Shown here: in pieces, positions 43,210 through 51,505 of the stretch
How positions within the stretch are numbered: position 1 is the first letter of the stretch
Layout of the letters: the number at the start of each line of letters is the position of its first letter
NCBI RefSeq assembly: GCF_018437225.1
Contig: NZ_JAAMFI010000001.1
Location: 186,001 to 250,000 of the forward strand
DNA length: 64,000 nt
DNA from: Fructobacillus papyriferae
GTDB lineage: Bacteria > Bacillota > Bacilli > Lactobacillales > Lactobacillaceae
Reading direction: 5' to 3'
Notes under the pieces: generated by a model
The model's database searches: none
Told to the model about the DNA's origin: nothing
The model's input: only the letters and a program-made list of their open reading frames with translations
Program-made: the position numbers and the translations under genes

Positions 43210-44076
43210 ATGATTGCTCGAATCGGAAAAAAATTAGATCACTATTATTATCATCAATTCGTTGGTGCTGCTTTTTACGGTGTTGTCTTAGGCATTGCCA
43301 TGAACTATTTTTGGCAACCAGGGCACATTTATTCGTCAGGGTTTAATGGGCTCGCCCAGCTGATTGACACGCTAACGGGTGGGCGCTTTCCAGTTGCCTG
43401 GGGAATTGCTTGTGCTAACTTGCCTTTGCTTTTACTGGCCTGGCTAACCTTGTCCAAGCGGTTTGCGATCTTTACCGCGATGGCTGTCGTTCTTTCAGCG
43501 ATTTTCGTGCCGCTTTTTGCCACAAAGACTGTTCTGACCTCTGATCCGCTGATGTGTGCCATCTTTGGCGGTGGCCTGAACGGAATGGCTGTCGGAACGG
43601 CTCTGCGCTGTGGTCTTGGAACGGGTGGCTTAGACATTATCGGTATGATTTTAAAGCAACACTTCCGTACCAAAGTCGGCTCAGTCAATTTAGCGTTTAA
43701 TGCGTTGATCATGATTGGCGCTGGGCTGACTTATGGCTGGCAATATGCCTTGTACTCAATTATTGGTGTTGTTGTGTCGGCTCATTTTATCGACGTTTTT
43801 TATACGCACCAGCAACAGATTCAAGAAATGATCGTGACGAACAAACCCGAGATGATGTGTGAACACATTCAGCAAAAAATGCGCCGTGGGGTAACCATTA
43901 TTGATTCAGCCCATGGGGGTTATACCGGTAAAGACAAATCCGTTTTGTTGACGGTGGTCACGCAACACGAATTAGGTGACTTGCGTGAAGCGATTAAGGA
44001 AGTGGACCCACAAGCCTTTTATTCTGAGTCCAAAGTTGAACATACCGGTGGTCGTTTCTTTGAGCCGGAACCATAG
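43210..44076 (+). CDS. YitT family membrane protein (DUF161 with DUF2179)
   Basis: A 288-residue protein: five hydrophobic helices (about residues 15-190) with the family segments YSSGFNGLAQLIDTLTG and LRCGLGTGGLDIIGMIL, then a soluble C-terminal domain of about 80 residues (RRGVTIIDSAHGGYTGKDKSVLLTVV, then ALREAIKEVDPQAFY-like end) typical of DUF2179. Function in the cell is not settled; a transporter or sensor role has been suggested for the family. It is preceded by the structured leader described separately and followed by a terminator. Confidence 0.9.
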   Translation: MIARIGKKLDHYYYHQFVGAAFYGVVLGIAMNYFWQPGHIYSSGFNGLAQLIDTLTGGRFPVAWGIACANLPLLLLAWLTLSKRFAIFTAMAVVLSAIFVPLFATKTVLTSDPLMCAIFGGGLNGMAVGTALRCGLGTGGLDIIGMILKQHFRTKVGSVNLAFNALIMIGAGLTYGWQYALYSIIGVVVSAHFIDVFYTHQQQIQEMIVTNKPEMMCEHIQQKMRRGVTIIDSAHGGYTGKDKSVLLTVVTQHELGDLREAIKEVDPQAFYSESKVEHTGGRFFEPEP

Positions 44077-44087
44077 GCCACAATATA

Positions 44088-44120
44088 AAAAAGCTCTCGT
44101 ACGAAATGGCACGAGAGCTT
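44088..44120. terminator. Bidirectional terminator after the YitT gene
   Basis: AAAAAGCTCTCGT, 10-base loop, ACGAGAGCTTTT; shared with the convergent acetyltransferase gene. Confidence 0.88.
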
Positions 44121-44127
44121 TTCTCTT

Positions 44128-44556
44128 TTATTGTTTAATCATCTTTTGGTGGACAATTCCTTCTAAGATGAAGGGTTGGCCAACCGTTTGAAAGCCAAAT
44201 TTCTGATAAAGACTGACCACTTGGTGCTGGGCTTCAATTTCGATTGGCAGGTTCGGCCAGGATTCTTCGCAAAAGGTTAGAATTTGTTGCATTAATTGAC
44301 GGCCATAACCCTGTCCACGGACGGCAGATGACGAGGCGACCCGACCAAAGTGAACCTGATGGTTATCCTGAAAGATGCGCGCATAGGCTAGACATTGATC
44401 GTTTTCAAGGTAGCCAAGATGGTAGGCGACTTTGTCCGTTTCATCTAAGTCTTTGTATTGAATGCCTTGCTCGACGACAAAGGTATCGATACGCAGTTTT
44501 TCCATGGAGTAGAATTCTTCAGCTGTTAGTTGGTTGAGTTTTTTGCAGATCCACAT
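44128..44556 (-). CDS. GNAT N-acetyltransferase, ElaA type
   Basis: A 142-residue acetyltransferase. Opens with FYSMEKLRIDTFVVEQGIQYKDLDETD, typical of the ElaA branch, then the acetyl-CoA loop VRGQGYGRQLMQQIL (R/Q-x-x-G-x-G) and the C-terminal ALYQKFGF-like segment (VSLYQKFGFQTVGQPFILEGI). The acceptor is unknown. Single gene, divergent from the YczE-like gene. Confidence 0.9.
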   Translation of the reverse strand: MWICKKLNQLTAEEFYSMEKLRIDTFVVEQGIQYKDLDETDKVAYHLGYLENDQCLAYARIFQDNHQVHFGRVASSSAVRGQGYGRQLMQQILTFCEESWPNLPIEIEAQHQVVSLYQKFGFQTVGQPFILEGIVHQKMIKQ

Positions 44557-44652
44557 GGTGAGCGAAACCTTTCCATTTGTGAGATAAAGTGAAACGTGCT
44601 GTATGATTTTTCAAATATACTAGTCATGATACAGGAAAGAAGGAAGCATTTC

Positions 44653-45300
44653 ATGAAAAATACCATTCGCGTCCGCATCTTCTTTTTCTTATTCGGCCTT
44701 ATTTTGGTCGCCTTTGGTAACGCGCTAACCATTGTGTCTGGTGCGGGAAATGGCTTGTGGACCGCGGCTGCTTTAGGGCTTGCGCAACTGTTTGGGCAGC
44801 CATTTGCACTGCTTTGGTTTTGGCTTGGCCTTTTAGTCATCTTGGTGAACGCTTTGTTGTCTCGGTCGCTTTCTTGGGTCAACTTAGTGGGTGAATTTTC
44901 TTTTGTGCTTTTTTTTAGTCAGTTGATTCATCTTTTTGTGACCGTATTAAAACAGGAATGGCCGATCGAATCGGTCCTCTCTTATGCCTTTCGGGTGATG
45001 TTTGTTATTTTTGGCATTGTCCTTGTGTGCTTAGGGACCTCCTTTTATCAACGGGCCAATTTGTGGATGTATCCAACTGATTCTTTAACGGATATACTCG
45101 CGTTTAAGTTCTTTTCTGGCAACCCCTTTAAAGGCCAACTGCTTGCCTTCGTGCCGGCAGTTTTGTTGATTGTTTTGACTTATTTAAAAACAGGCGATTG
45201 GGTGGGAATCCAATTGGGAACCTTGTTGGCGCTTTTTTTCAATGGTCCGCTGATCGCTTTTTTTCATCGACACGCCTGTCCGTCATTAAAACACAATTAA
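44653..45300 (+). CDS. YczE/YitT-like membrane protein
   Basis: A 215-residue integral membrane protein with five to six helices. IRVRIFFFLFGLILVAFGNALTIVSGAGNGLWTAAALGLAQ is the typical first half of the YczE/YyaS group (glycine-rich loop after helix 1, recognised by G-x-G-x-W-x-A). ATG 44653 follows AAGAAGGAAG; longer in-frame starts have no ribosome site. No function is established. Followed by a terminator. Confidence 0.82.
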   Translation: MKNTIRVRIFFFLFGLILVAFGNALTIVSGAGNGLWTAAALGLAQLFGQPFALLWFWLGLLVILVNALLSRSLSWVNLVGEFSFVLFFSQLIHLFVTVLKQEWPIESVLSYAFRVMFVIFGIVLVCLGTSFYQRANLWMYPTDSLTDILAFKFFSGNPFKGQLLAFVPAVLLIVLTYLKTGDWVGIQLGTLLALFFNGPLIAFFHRHACPSLKHN

Positions 45301-45302
45301 GG

Positions 45303-45330
45303 CCAAGCGCAATGTGCGGTTGGTTTTTTA
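45303..45330 (+). terminator. Rho-independent terminator
   Basis: CCAAGCGCA, loop ATG, TGCGGTTGG, then TTTTTT; one internal mismatch. Confidence 0.75.
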
Positions 45331-45339
45331 TTGGCATTG

Positions 45340-45390
45340 TGACAAGCTTGTCATGAAAGATTTACCATTTGTAATAAAGAGCGGTACAAT
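45340..45390 (+). promoter_or_regulatory. Promoter region of the MFS gene with a 14-base palindrome
   Basis: TGACAAGCTTGTCA (45340-45353) is a perfect palindrome, followed by a candidate promoter TTACCA (45362-45367), 17 bases, TACAAT (45385-45390). The palindrome just upstream of the -35 could be a regulator site. Confidence 0.5.
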
Positions 45391-45423
45391 AAAGATGTAG
45401 ACACAGTTGAAAGGAGTGCCACA

Positions 45424-46653
45424 ATGTCAAAAGATCGACAACAGTGGGACCCGAAGACGTCTTCACACCGTTTTTGGATTCTAGCCGTTTCCTTAATTAT
45501 TACTTCTGGAACCGCGATATCGCCAGCTTTACCAGCGATGCAGCGCGCTTTCTCGAATTACCCAAGCACCTTAGTGAACATGGTCGCTACGATTCAACAG
45601 ATTCCGGCTTTCATTATTCTGCTTTTTTCAAGCCAACTGGCTGCCAAATTCGGTATTAAAAAAGTGGTCGGCATCGGCATGCTCTTAATGGGCTTGGCTG
45701 GTATTGCGCCCGTGATTCTCTCTAACCTCTGGTTAGTGCTTTTCGCCCGAATCATTTTCGGTATCGGAATTGGAATGACGAATTCATTGGCCATTACGCT
45801 GATTAATCTCTATTATGAAGGTGACGACCAAGCGCAAATGCTCGGGGAACGTTCCGCCTTTGAGCCAATCGGTATCTGTATCATCAACCTGATGGCTGGT
45901 GTACTCTTAAACATTTCCTGGCAGTTCTCATTTTTGGCCTATGCCTTTATTTTGGTTGTCTTGGCCGGCTTTTGGAAAGTCGTTCCGGAATATCATCTTT
46001 CAAAAAAGGCCAAGAAGGAAAATACGGAAAAGCCAAAGTTGTCATGGCCGATCGTATGGTCCGCTATCTTTTGTGGCACGTTGACCATTGGCATGGCGAT
46101 TGTCAATGTGTTGACGCCGTCGGTTGTTGTCCAAAACCACATGGGGGACGGCACTACGGCAGCTTTTATCATTACAGCCTATACCTTAGCCTCAATGGCG
46201 ATGGGGTTCCTTTTTGGATCGGCCTTTAAAGCCTTTCGTCGGTATGTTTTGTTAGCTGGTTTAGCCTGCATGGTGGTCGGTACGTTGATGATGAATTTTG
46301 CATCAAATATCTGGTCGTTGACGCTAGCTGTTGCCATTATCGGCTTTTCTTATCCACTGGCTGGTACTTACGTCTTTAATACCATTGATAACCGTATTCC
46401 AAAGTCAGCGGATGGTTTGGCTAATTCGATTTTGTTGATCGGCTGTAACGTGGGAACGGCCTTTGCACCGGCAGTTGTCTCGTTTCTTGGTATTTTCTCA
46501 CCATTTAAGGGAACGAATCCAGGTATTGGCATGTATGGTCTGTTGGTTCTGGTCATGGCCGTTGTTATCTTGCTGGCCATGATTCGGCCAAAAGGACACC
46601 ATGAAAAGAAGGGGCACAGCCATCACCAGGGATTAAGACACCAGACTGCCTGA
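45424..46653 (+). CDS. MFS transporter with His-rich C-terminus
   Basis: A 409-residue, 12-helix major facilitator protein. ARIIFGIGIGMTNSLAITLINLYY and the R-x-x-F-G/G-x-G pattern of helix 4, and the loop-2 like KFGIKKVVGIG, place it with CynX/NarK-type and other drug:H+ antiporter relatives; the substrate is unclear. The last 20 residues hold seven histidines (GHHEKKGHSHHQGLRHQTA), a tail able to bind metal ions. AAAGGAG precedes the ATG. Confidence 0.85.
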   Translation: MSKDRQQWDPKTSSHRFWILAVSLIITSGTAISPALPAMQRAFSNYPSTLVNMVATIQQIPAFIILLFSSQLAAKFGIKKVVGIGMLLMGLAGIAPVILSNLWLVLFARIIFGIGIGMTNSLAITLINLYYEGDDQAQMLGERSAFEPIGICIINLMAGVLLNISWQFSFLAYAFILVVLAGFWKVVPEYHLSKKAKKENTEKPKLSWPIVWSAIFCGTLTIGMAIVNVLTPSVVVQNHMGDGTTAAFIITAYTLASMAMGFLFGSAFKAFRRYVLLAGLACMVVGTLMMNFASNIWSLTLAVAIIGFSYPLAGTYVFNTIDNRIPKSADGLANSILLIGCNVGTAFAPAVVSFLGIFSPFKGTNPGIGMYGLLVLVMAVVILLAMIRPKGHHEKKGHSHHQGLRHQTA

Positions 46654-46668
46654 TTGGATGGTCTTTTC

Positions 46669-47016
46669 ATGCAATGGACTCGAAATGAACTGATCGACTT
46701 TACTTTGAAACAGTGCCAGGGTTATTTGGACCATCCATTTAATGGTGAGCACTCGCCAGAGAAAATGATTTGGTCGGTAATTAAGCAACAGTCGAATCAA
46801 AAGATGATCGCCATGATTTTTGAAAAGGCTGGTCATCTGCTGATTGATCTGAAACTTGAGCCAGAACACGGACAAGAAATGCGTGATCTTGATGGTGTAT
46901 ATCCGGGTTACCACATGAATAAGAAACACTGGAACACCGTGGATGTGAACCGAACTGAGGTTAGCCAGACTGAATTGGCAAACATGATTCAAGAAAGCGC
47001 AAAATTAACGGAGTAG
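46669..47016 (+). CDS. MmcQ/YjbR family protein
   Basis: A 115-residue protein of the MmcQ/YjbR (DUF419) family, a small DNA-binding-like fold of unknown role. Recognised from KMIAMIFEKAGHLLIDLKLEPE and the end PGYHMNKKHWNTVDV. ATG 46669 has GGATGG seven bases upstream. 15 bases after the MFS gene, probably read from the same promoter. Confidence 0.85.
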   Translation: MQWTRNELIDFTLKQCQGYLDHPFNGEHSPEKMIWSVIKQQSNQKMIAMIFEKAGHLLIDLKLEPEHGQEMRDLDGVYPGYHMNKKHWNTVDVNRTEVSQTELANMIQESAKLTE

Positions 47017-47021
47017 ATGGC

Positions 47022-47050
47022 TTGACTTTGCGTCATGGTATTGAGATAAT
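47022..47050 (+). promoter_or_regulatory. Promoter of rpsU
   Basis: TTGACT (47022-47027), 17-base spacer, GATAAT (47045-47050). Confidence 0.8.
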
Positions 47051-47113
47051 ATTTAAGTTCAAGTGCATGTCGTTTATGACGAAATAAAATGCCGGAAAGG
47101 AGGGGAATCGCAC

Positions 47114-47302
47114 ATGGCAAAGGTTATTGTTCGTAAGAATGAATCTTTGGATGATGCATTGCGCCGTTTCAAGCGTGGTGTTTCTAAAGACGGTACTCTC
47201 CAGGAATACCGGAAGCGCGAATTCTACGTGAAGCCTTCAGTTGAACGTAAGTTGAAGTCTGAAGCTGCACGTAAGCGCAACAAGAAGAAGAACAAGCGTT
47301 AA
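47114..47302 (+). CDS. rpsU: Ribosomal protein S21
   Basis: Small-subunit protein, 62 residues, very basic. [20 protein letters not shown] and the poly-basic C-terminus ([11 protein letters not shown]) are typical. AAGGAGGGGA lies before ATG 47114. Own promoter and terminator, and high-expression codon use. Confidence 0.96.
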   Translation: MAKVIVRKNESLDDALRRFKRGVSKDGTLQEYRKREFYVKPSVERKLKSEAARKRNKKKNKR

Positions 47303-47312
47303 TTCGTTTTTC

Positions 47313-47341
47313 AAAACGCCAACATTGTTGGCGTTTTTTTT
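47313..47341 (+). terminator. Rho-independent terminator after rpsU
   Basis: AAAACGCCAAC, loop ATT, GTTGGCGTTTTTTTT. Confidence 0.93.
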
Positions 47342-47396
47342 GTGCCCTCGTGGTAAACTATACTTATATGAATTCTTTCTAAAAGGAGTGGGGCTA

Positions 47397-47843
47397 ATGA
47401 GCTTACTAGAACAAGTACAAGAGGACATGAAAACGGCGATGAAGGCCAAGGACAAGATGACATTGGGCGTTGTTCGTCAGATTAAGTCTGCTGTAATGAA
47501 TGAGCAGATCAATGTCGGTCATGATCTGACTGAAGAAGAGGAGTTGTCTGTCTTGTCACGTGAAGTCAAGCAACGTAAAGAATCGATTGCTGAATTCAAG
47601 GATGGCGGCCGTGATGATTTGGCAGCTGATACGCAAGCCGAATTAGACGTCTTAGCAAAGTACTTGCCTGCGCAACTCTCAGAAGAAGAGATTAAGCAAG
47701 TGGTTGCTGATGCTATCGAAAAGACGAATGCAACGTCACCAAAGGATATGGGTAAGGTCATGGGCATTGTATCGGCAAAAACGAAGGGCCGTGCCGACGG
47801 TAAGGTTGTCGCTGACACAGTGAAGAAGGCGTTAGCCAACTAA
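47397..47843 (+). CDS. yqeY: GatB/YqeY domain protein
   Basis: A 148-residue, all-helical protein of the YqeY family, like the tail domain of GatB that holds tRNA. Its own role is not settled. LLEQVQEDMKTAMKAKDKMTLGVVRQIKSA and the C-terminal SPKDMGKVMGIVSAKTKGRADGKVV are the family marks. ATG 47397 follows AAAGGAG. Its position right after rpsU is conserved in Firmicutes. Confidence 0.93.
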   Translation: MSLLEQVQEDMKTAMKAKDKMTLGVVRQIKSAVMNEQINVGHDLTEEEELSVLSREVKQRKESIAEFKDGGRDDLAADTQAELDVLAKYLPAQLSEEEIKQVVADAIEKTNATSPKDMGKVMGIVSAKTKGRADGKVVADTVKKALAN

Positions 47844-47868
47844 AAAGCACGATACGAAGTCAGACGAG

Positions 47869-47891
47869 AAGGTGGGGCAACCCACTTTTTT
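47869..47891 (+). terminator. Rho-independent terminator after yqeY
   Basis: AAGGTGGG, loop GCAA, CCCACTTTTTT. Confidence 0.8.
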
Positions 47892-47922
47892 GACTTATTT
47901 AAAAGGAAGTTTGGAGATCAAC

Positions 47923-48810
47923 ATGGAAGAACGATTGGGTCAGATTATTAAGGCCAAGGTAACCGACGAAAACGAGGCGTATTTCTACGCACAGGTCGAT
48001 GGCGGCCACACCTATGAGATTGATAAGGATGAGTTGGAAAAGCCTTTGAAGCTCGGTGGCTTTGTGACGGGCTTTGCCTACCAAAACGAAGACCACCGCT
48101 TGCAAATTACAAAGGCCATTCCAGACATTCAAAAGGATCAGTATGCATGGGGAAAGGTGGTTCAAGGTCGTTCGGACTTGGGGGTCTTTGTCGACATCGG
48201 TTTGGCCAACAAAGATTTGGTGGTGTCATTAGACGACCTGCCAACCATCCACGAACTCTGGCCAAAGAAGGGGGATCGACTGCTTCTGGCCATTAAAGAA
48301 GACAACAAGGGGCGCCTCTGGGGGCAACTTGCGCAACAAGACATCGTAAAAGCGGTAGCTCGTCAGGCGCGACTTGGGGCCGGCATCAAAAAGGGTGACA
48401 AAATTAAGGCGACGGTTTACCGGAACAAATTGGTCGGGACTTTGGTCTTGACCGATAACTACTGTCTTGGCTTTATTCATCCATCGCAACGTGAGGTCGA
48501 ACCTCGTTTAGGTGAAGTGGTTGAAGCCCGCGTGCTTGGTGTCAATGGGCACGGGGTGGTCAACTTGTCTTTGAAGCCTTTGGCCTACCAGGTAATGGAC
48601 GAAGACGCCAAGTTCTTGTTGCTCCAGTTGAAACGAAAGAACGAACACTTCCTGCCATTTAACGATAAGTCGGATCCAGATGCCATTAAGCGGCAATTTG
48701 GCTTCTCCAAATCGCAATTCAAACGGGCCCTTGGTCGTTTATACAAGGAACGCTTGATCGAACAGGTGGATGATGGCATCCGCTTAACGGATAAGGGATT
48801 GGCTGATTAA
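47923..48810 (+). CDS. cvfB: CvfB-like S1 RNA-binding protein
   Basis: A 295-residue protein with three S1-like beta-barrels (about residues 1-60, 65-135 and 145-210; KVVQGRSDLGVFVDIGL and GEVVEARVLGVNGHGVVNLSL are S1 strands) and a C-terminal winged helix (FGFSKSQFKRALGRLYKERLIEQ). This is the layout of CvfB, an RNA-binding regulator in staphylococci. ATG 47923 has TTGGAG upstream; a longer in-frame start would lie in the terminator. Its TAA overlaps the xerD ATG. Confidence 0.88.
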   Translation: MEERLGQIIKAKVTDENEAYFYAQVDGGHTYEIDKDELEKPLKLGGFVTGFAYQNEDHRLQITKAIPDIQKDQYAWGKVVQGRSDLGVFVDIGLANKDLVVSLDDLPTIHELWPKKGDRLLLAIKEDNKGRLWGQLAQQDIVKAVARQARLGAGIKKGDKIKATVYRNKLVGTLVLTDNYCLGFIHPSQREVEPRLGEVVEARVLGVNGHGVVNLSLKPLAYQVMDEDAKFLLLQLKRKNEHFLPFNDKSDPDAIKRQFGFSKSQFKRALGRLYKERLIEQVDDGIRLTDKGLAD

Positions 48811-49697
48811 TGTTACTTTCGGAAATGGCCGATTATTTGCGGGTGATTCAAGTTGAACGCGGGTTGTCGCAAAACACGGTCAAAGCTTATCAACAGGATT
48901 TGACGGCCTTTTCTCTTTTTTTAAAAGAAGAAAAAAAGGGCTTGTCGCAAGTCGATCATTTGCTTGTGCTAACCTTTTTGAATCAACTTCGGGCAAAGGG
49001 ACGGGCGAATAGCTCGATTGCTCGGATGGTGACCACGCTTCGGAAGTGTTTTGCCTACTTGAAAAAAGAAGGTGTGGTCGCCCACGATCCCATGCAGACG
49101 ATTAAACCGCCAAAGAAAGCGGCGCATTTGCCCGCGGTGTTAACTGTTGCAGAAGTTGACCGCCTTTTGGAAGTGCCTGATTGGTCCAAACCGCTCGGCT
49201 TGCGTAATAAGGCCTTACTTGAGTTGATGTATGCGACTGGATTGCGGGTTTCTGAATTAGTTAACTTGACCTTGGATGACTTGCATCTGGACTTGGCCCT
49301 GCTCCAAACGATCGGAAAGGGCGATAAGGAACGGATTATTCCGGTTGGTGAAGTGGCCATTGACTGGTTAAAAACGTATTTACGGGACAGTCGGCCAAAA
49401 TTGCTAAAAAAACAAAAATCCGATGTTCTTTTCTTAAATGATCATGGTCGCCCGATTAGTCGTCAGGGGATCTGGCTTCTAATCAAGCAGCTGGTTAAAG
49501 AAGCAGACATCAAAAAAGACGTGTCGCCACACACGTTGCGCCATTCCTTTGCCACGCATATTTTAGAAAATGGTGCGGACCTGCGAATTGTTCAGGAGCT
49601 GCTGGGCCATTCCGATATTTCAACGACACAGATTTATACCCATATTTCAAAGGGGCGGTTAACTCAGGTTTATGATGAGTTCCATCCCCGCGCATAG
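48810..49697 (+). CDS. xerD: Tyrosine recombinase XerD
   Basis: Resolves chromosome dimers at dif. 295 residues: N-terminal SAM-like core-binding domain and catalytic domain with Arg in ATGLRVSELVNL, HTLRHSFATH, LGHSDISTTQ and the nucleophile Tyr in IYTHIS. XerD rather than XerS is suggested by length and by neighbours (ribT-scpA-scpB-rluB), an order shared with Bacillus and lactobacilli. It is chromosomal housekeeping, not a phage integrase. Confidence 0.93.
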   Translation: MLLSEMADYLRVIQVERGLSQNTVKAYQQDLTAFSLFLKEEKKGLSQVDHLLVLTFLNQLRAKGRANSSIARMVTTLRKCFAYLKKEGVVAHDPMQTIKPPKKAAHLPAVLTVAEVDRLLEVPDWSKPLGLRNKALLELMYATGLRVSELVNLTLDDLHLDLALLQTIGKGDKERIIPVGEVAIDWLKTYLRDSRPKLLKKQKSDVLFLNDHGRPISRQGIWLLIKQLVKEADIKKDVSPHTLRHSFATHILENGADLRIVQELLGHSDISTTQIYTHISKGRLTQVYDEFHPRA

Positions 49698-49705
49698 GAG
49701 GTCAT

Positions 49706-50062
49706 ATGTTAATTCAACCAAGAACAGACGATCAAAAGACCATTATGGGCCTTTTTTCTTTGGTTCCTGACCTTCGTGACGTTAATCATTTAAACGAAGT
49801 GATGGCAACCTATGAACAAGAAGGTTATGAGCTCTTTTTCTTCCAAGACGAGCCACACGATCCGATTACGGGTCTTTTAGGCTATGAGTTTTACAAGGAA
49901 AAGGTGATTTTGGTACGGCGGGTCATTGTCACGCCTGGATCACCAAAGAAAGCCACCCAATCCCAGATGCTAACGGACTTGCAAGAACAATACCCAGAGA
50001 AGACCTTGATGGGGACCTTTGAGACGCAAACGGCTATTGATAAGTGGAGAAAGCACTATTAA
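49706..50062 (+). CDS. ribT: RibT-like acetyltransferase-fold protein
   Basis: A 118-residue protein of GNAT-like fold found between xerD and scpA in Firmicutes, named ribT from the Bacillus riboflavin operon. ELFFFQDEPHDPITGLLGYEFYKEKVILVRRVIVTPGSPKK is the acetyl-CoA-side part. The substrate is unknown. AGGAGG precedes the ATG. Its TAA overlaps the proposed ATT start of scpA. Confidence 0.85.
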   Translation: MLIQPRTDDQKTIMGLFSLVPDLRDVNHLNEVMATYEQEGYELFFFQDEPHDPITGLLGYEFYKEKVILVRRVIVTPGSPKKATQSQMLTDLQEQYPEKTLMGTFETQTAIDKWRKHY

Positions 50063-50828
50063 TAAAGCGGATTTAACAATTAAGATCACGGATTTTGAGG
50101 GGCCTTTGGACTTGCTCTTGCACTTGATCAAAAAACACGAGATGGACATTTTGGCTTTGCCAATTGCCCAGGTGACCGAGCAGTATCTGTCCTTCATCAA
50201 AGATCAGCAAGCCATGCAATTGGACGTGGCGGCTGAGTATTTGGTCATGGCGGCCAAACTAATTCGATTGAAGTCAAACGATTTGTTGCCACAACCAGAA
50301 GTCGAAGAAGAGTTAGCCGATGAAGAGGGCGTGGATCCAAAGCAGGAGTTGATTAATCGGCTGCTCGTTTATCAGCGCTTCCAGCAGGCAACCGAATTTT
50401 TTGATGCTAGGCAGACGGTGGGGATGCAATCCTTTGGCCGTCCGGCCTTGTTCGATGAAACCCCTGAAGAAGACCGACGGTTGACTTTAGCGCCTGGGCT
50501 ATCTTTGGTTGACTTGCAGCTGGCCTTTGATAACGTGGTCGCTCGACAAAAGGATTTGGTGCCAAGAACGCGACAGGTTCACTCGGAAACTTTTACGATC
50601 GGGGATGGCATTAAAACCATTGAAATAAAGTTAAAAGCCTTGCCTGCTAAAGCATCGTTGACCTTCACGGAACTCTTTGATGGTCTTTACGATGTCGATC
50701 GAATGGTGATGACATTTTTGGGCTTGCTCGAAATGTCAAAGGAAAAGAAATTGACCATTTGGCAGGCGAATTTAGAAGATGAAATTTTAATTAAAGCGGT
50801 GGAACATGAACGCGATTTCGCAAATTGA
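50058..50828 (+). CDS. scpA: Segregation and condensation protein A, possible AUU start
   Basis: Kleisin subunit of the SMC-ScpAB condensin. About 256 residues, with FEGPLDLLLHLIKKHEMDIL at the N-terminus, LDVAAEYLVMAAKLIRLKS, and the C-terminal winged helix. No ATG, GTG or TTG sits near the expected start. An ATT at 50058 follows GGAGAAAG by a good distance and overlaps the ribT TAA; it places the family's FEGPLD motif at residues 12-17, as usual. In-frame TTG codons at 50037 and 50019 have poor ribosome sites. The gene is sure, the start is not. Confidence 0.92.
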   Translation: MNKADLTIKITDFEGPLDLLLHLIKKHEMDILALPIAQVTEQYLSFIKDQQAMQLDVAAEYLVMAAKLIRLKSNDLLPQPEVEEELADEEGVDPKQELINRLLVYQRFQQATEFFDARQTVGMQSFGRPALFDETPEEDRRLTLAPGLSLVDLQLAFDNVVARQKDLVPRTRQVHSETFTIGDGIKTIEIKLKALPAKASLTFTELFDGLYDVDRMVMTFLGLLEMSKEKKLTIWQANLEDEILIKAVEHERDFAN

Positions 50829-51495
50829 AGCTTTGCTCTTTGTAGCGGGGGAAGATGGCCTTTCGGCCGCCGAATTAGCTAAATTAACGGATTACGAAAA
50901 AGGAGCTATTCCGGCTCTTGTTGATGAACTTTGGCAGAAGCTAAATGACGATACGGGACCACTGACGATCCGATCATCAGATGGACGTTATGTGTTGGTC
51001 ACCAAGCCTTCTTTTGGCCAGCTCGTTTCCTCTTATTTCGACTTGCCAATTAACACGAAGCTGACGCAGCCCCAGTTGGAAACGTTGGTGATTGTGGCTT
51101 ATCAGCAACCCATTACCCGTGTCGAGATTGACCAAATCCGTGGGGTTCGTTCTGCTGGTACCTTGCAGAAGTTGCAGTTACATCAGTTAATCGAAGGAGT
51201 AGGACGAAAAGAAGAGGTCGGTCGACCGATTTTGTATGGGACTACTTCGGATTTCTTAGACTACTTTGGTTTGGGTTCCTTAGATGATTTGCCAAAATTG
51301 CCAGATATTAATGACGTGATTTTGTCCGATGAACAACAAGACGAAGTAGCGCTTTTTGATGAAATTAATGCGGAAGGGGATGTGTCTAAAGCAGACCATA
51401 ACGACACTTTTGAACCAGACGTTAGGGAAAGCGAACGCACGAATCCTGTAGCCAAAAATAACGCGGATGAAACGGCAAAAGATGCCGAAAAATAA
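50806..51495 (+). CDS. scpB: Segregation and condensation protein B
   Basis: Winged-helix partner of ScpA in the condensin complex. 229 residues; ISQIEALLFVAGEDGLSAAELA, VIVAYQQPITRVEIDQIRGV and VGRPILYGTTSDFLDYFGL are the family core. The last 60 residues are an acidic, Asn/Asp/Glu-rich tail. ATG 50806 overlaps scpA by 23 bases. Confidence 0.95.
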   Translation: MNAISQIEALLFVAGEDGLSAAELAKLTDYEKGAIPALVDELWQKLNDDTGPLTIRSSDGRYVLVTKPSFGQLVSSYFDLPINTKLTQPQLETLVIVAYQQPITRVEIDQIRGVRSAGTLQKLQLHQLIEGVGRKEEVGRPILYGTTSDFLDYFGLGSLDDLPKLPDINDVILSDEQQDEVALFDEINAEGDVSKADHNDTFEPDVRESERTNPVAKNNADETAKDAEK

Positions 51496-51505
51496 AGGAG
51501 CGACC

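Noticed and set aside
48810-49697. The tyrosine recombinase as a phage or island integrase
   Set aside because: Length, motifs and the conserved neighbours ribT-scpA-scpB mark it as housekeeping XerD.
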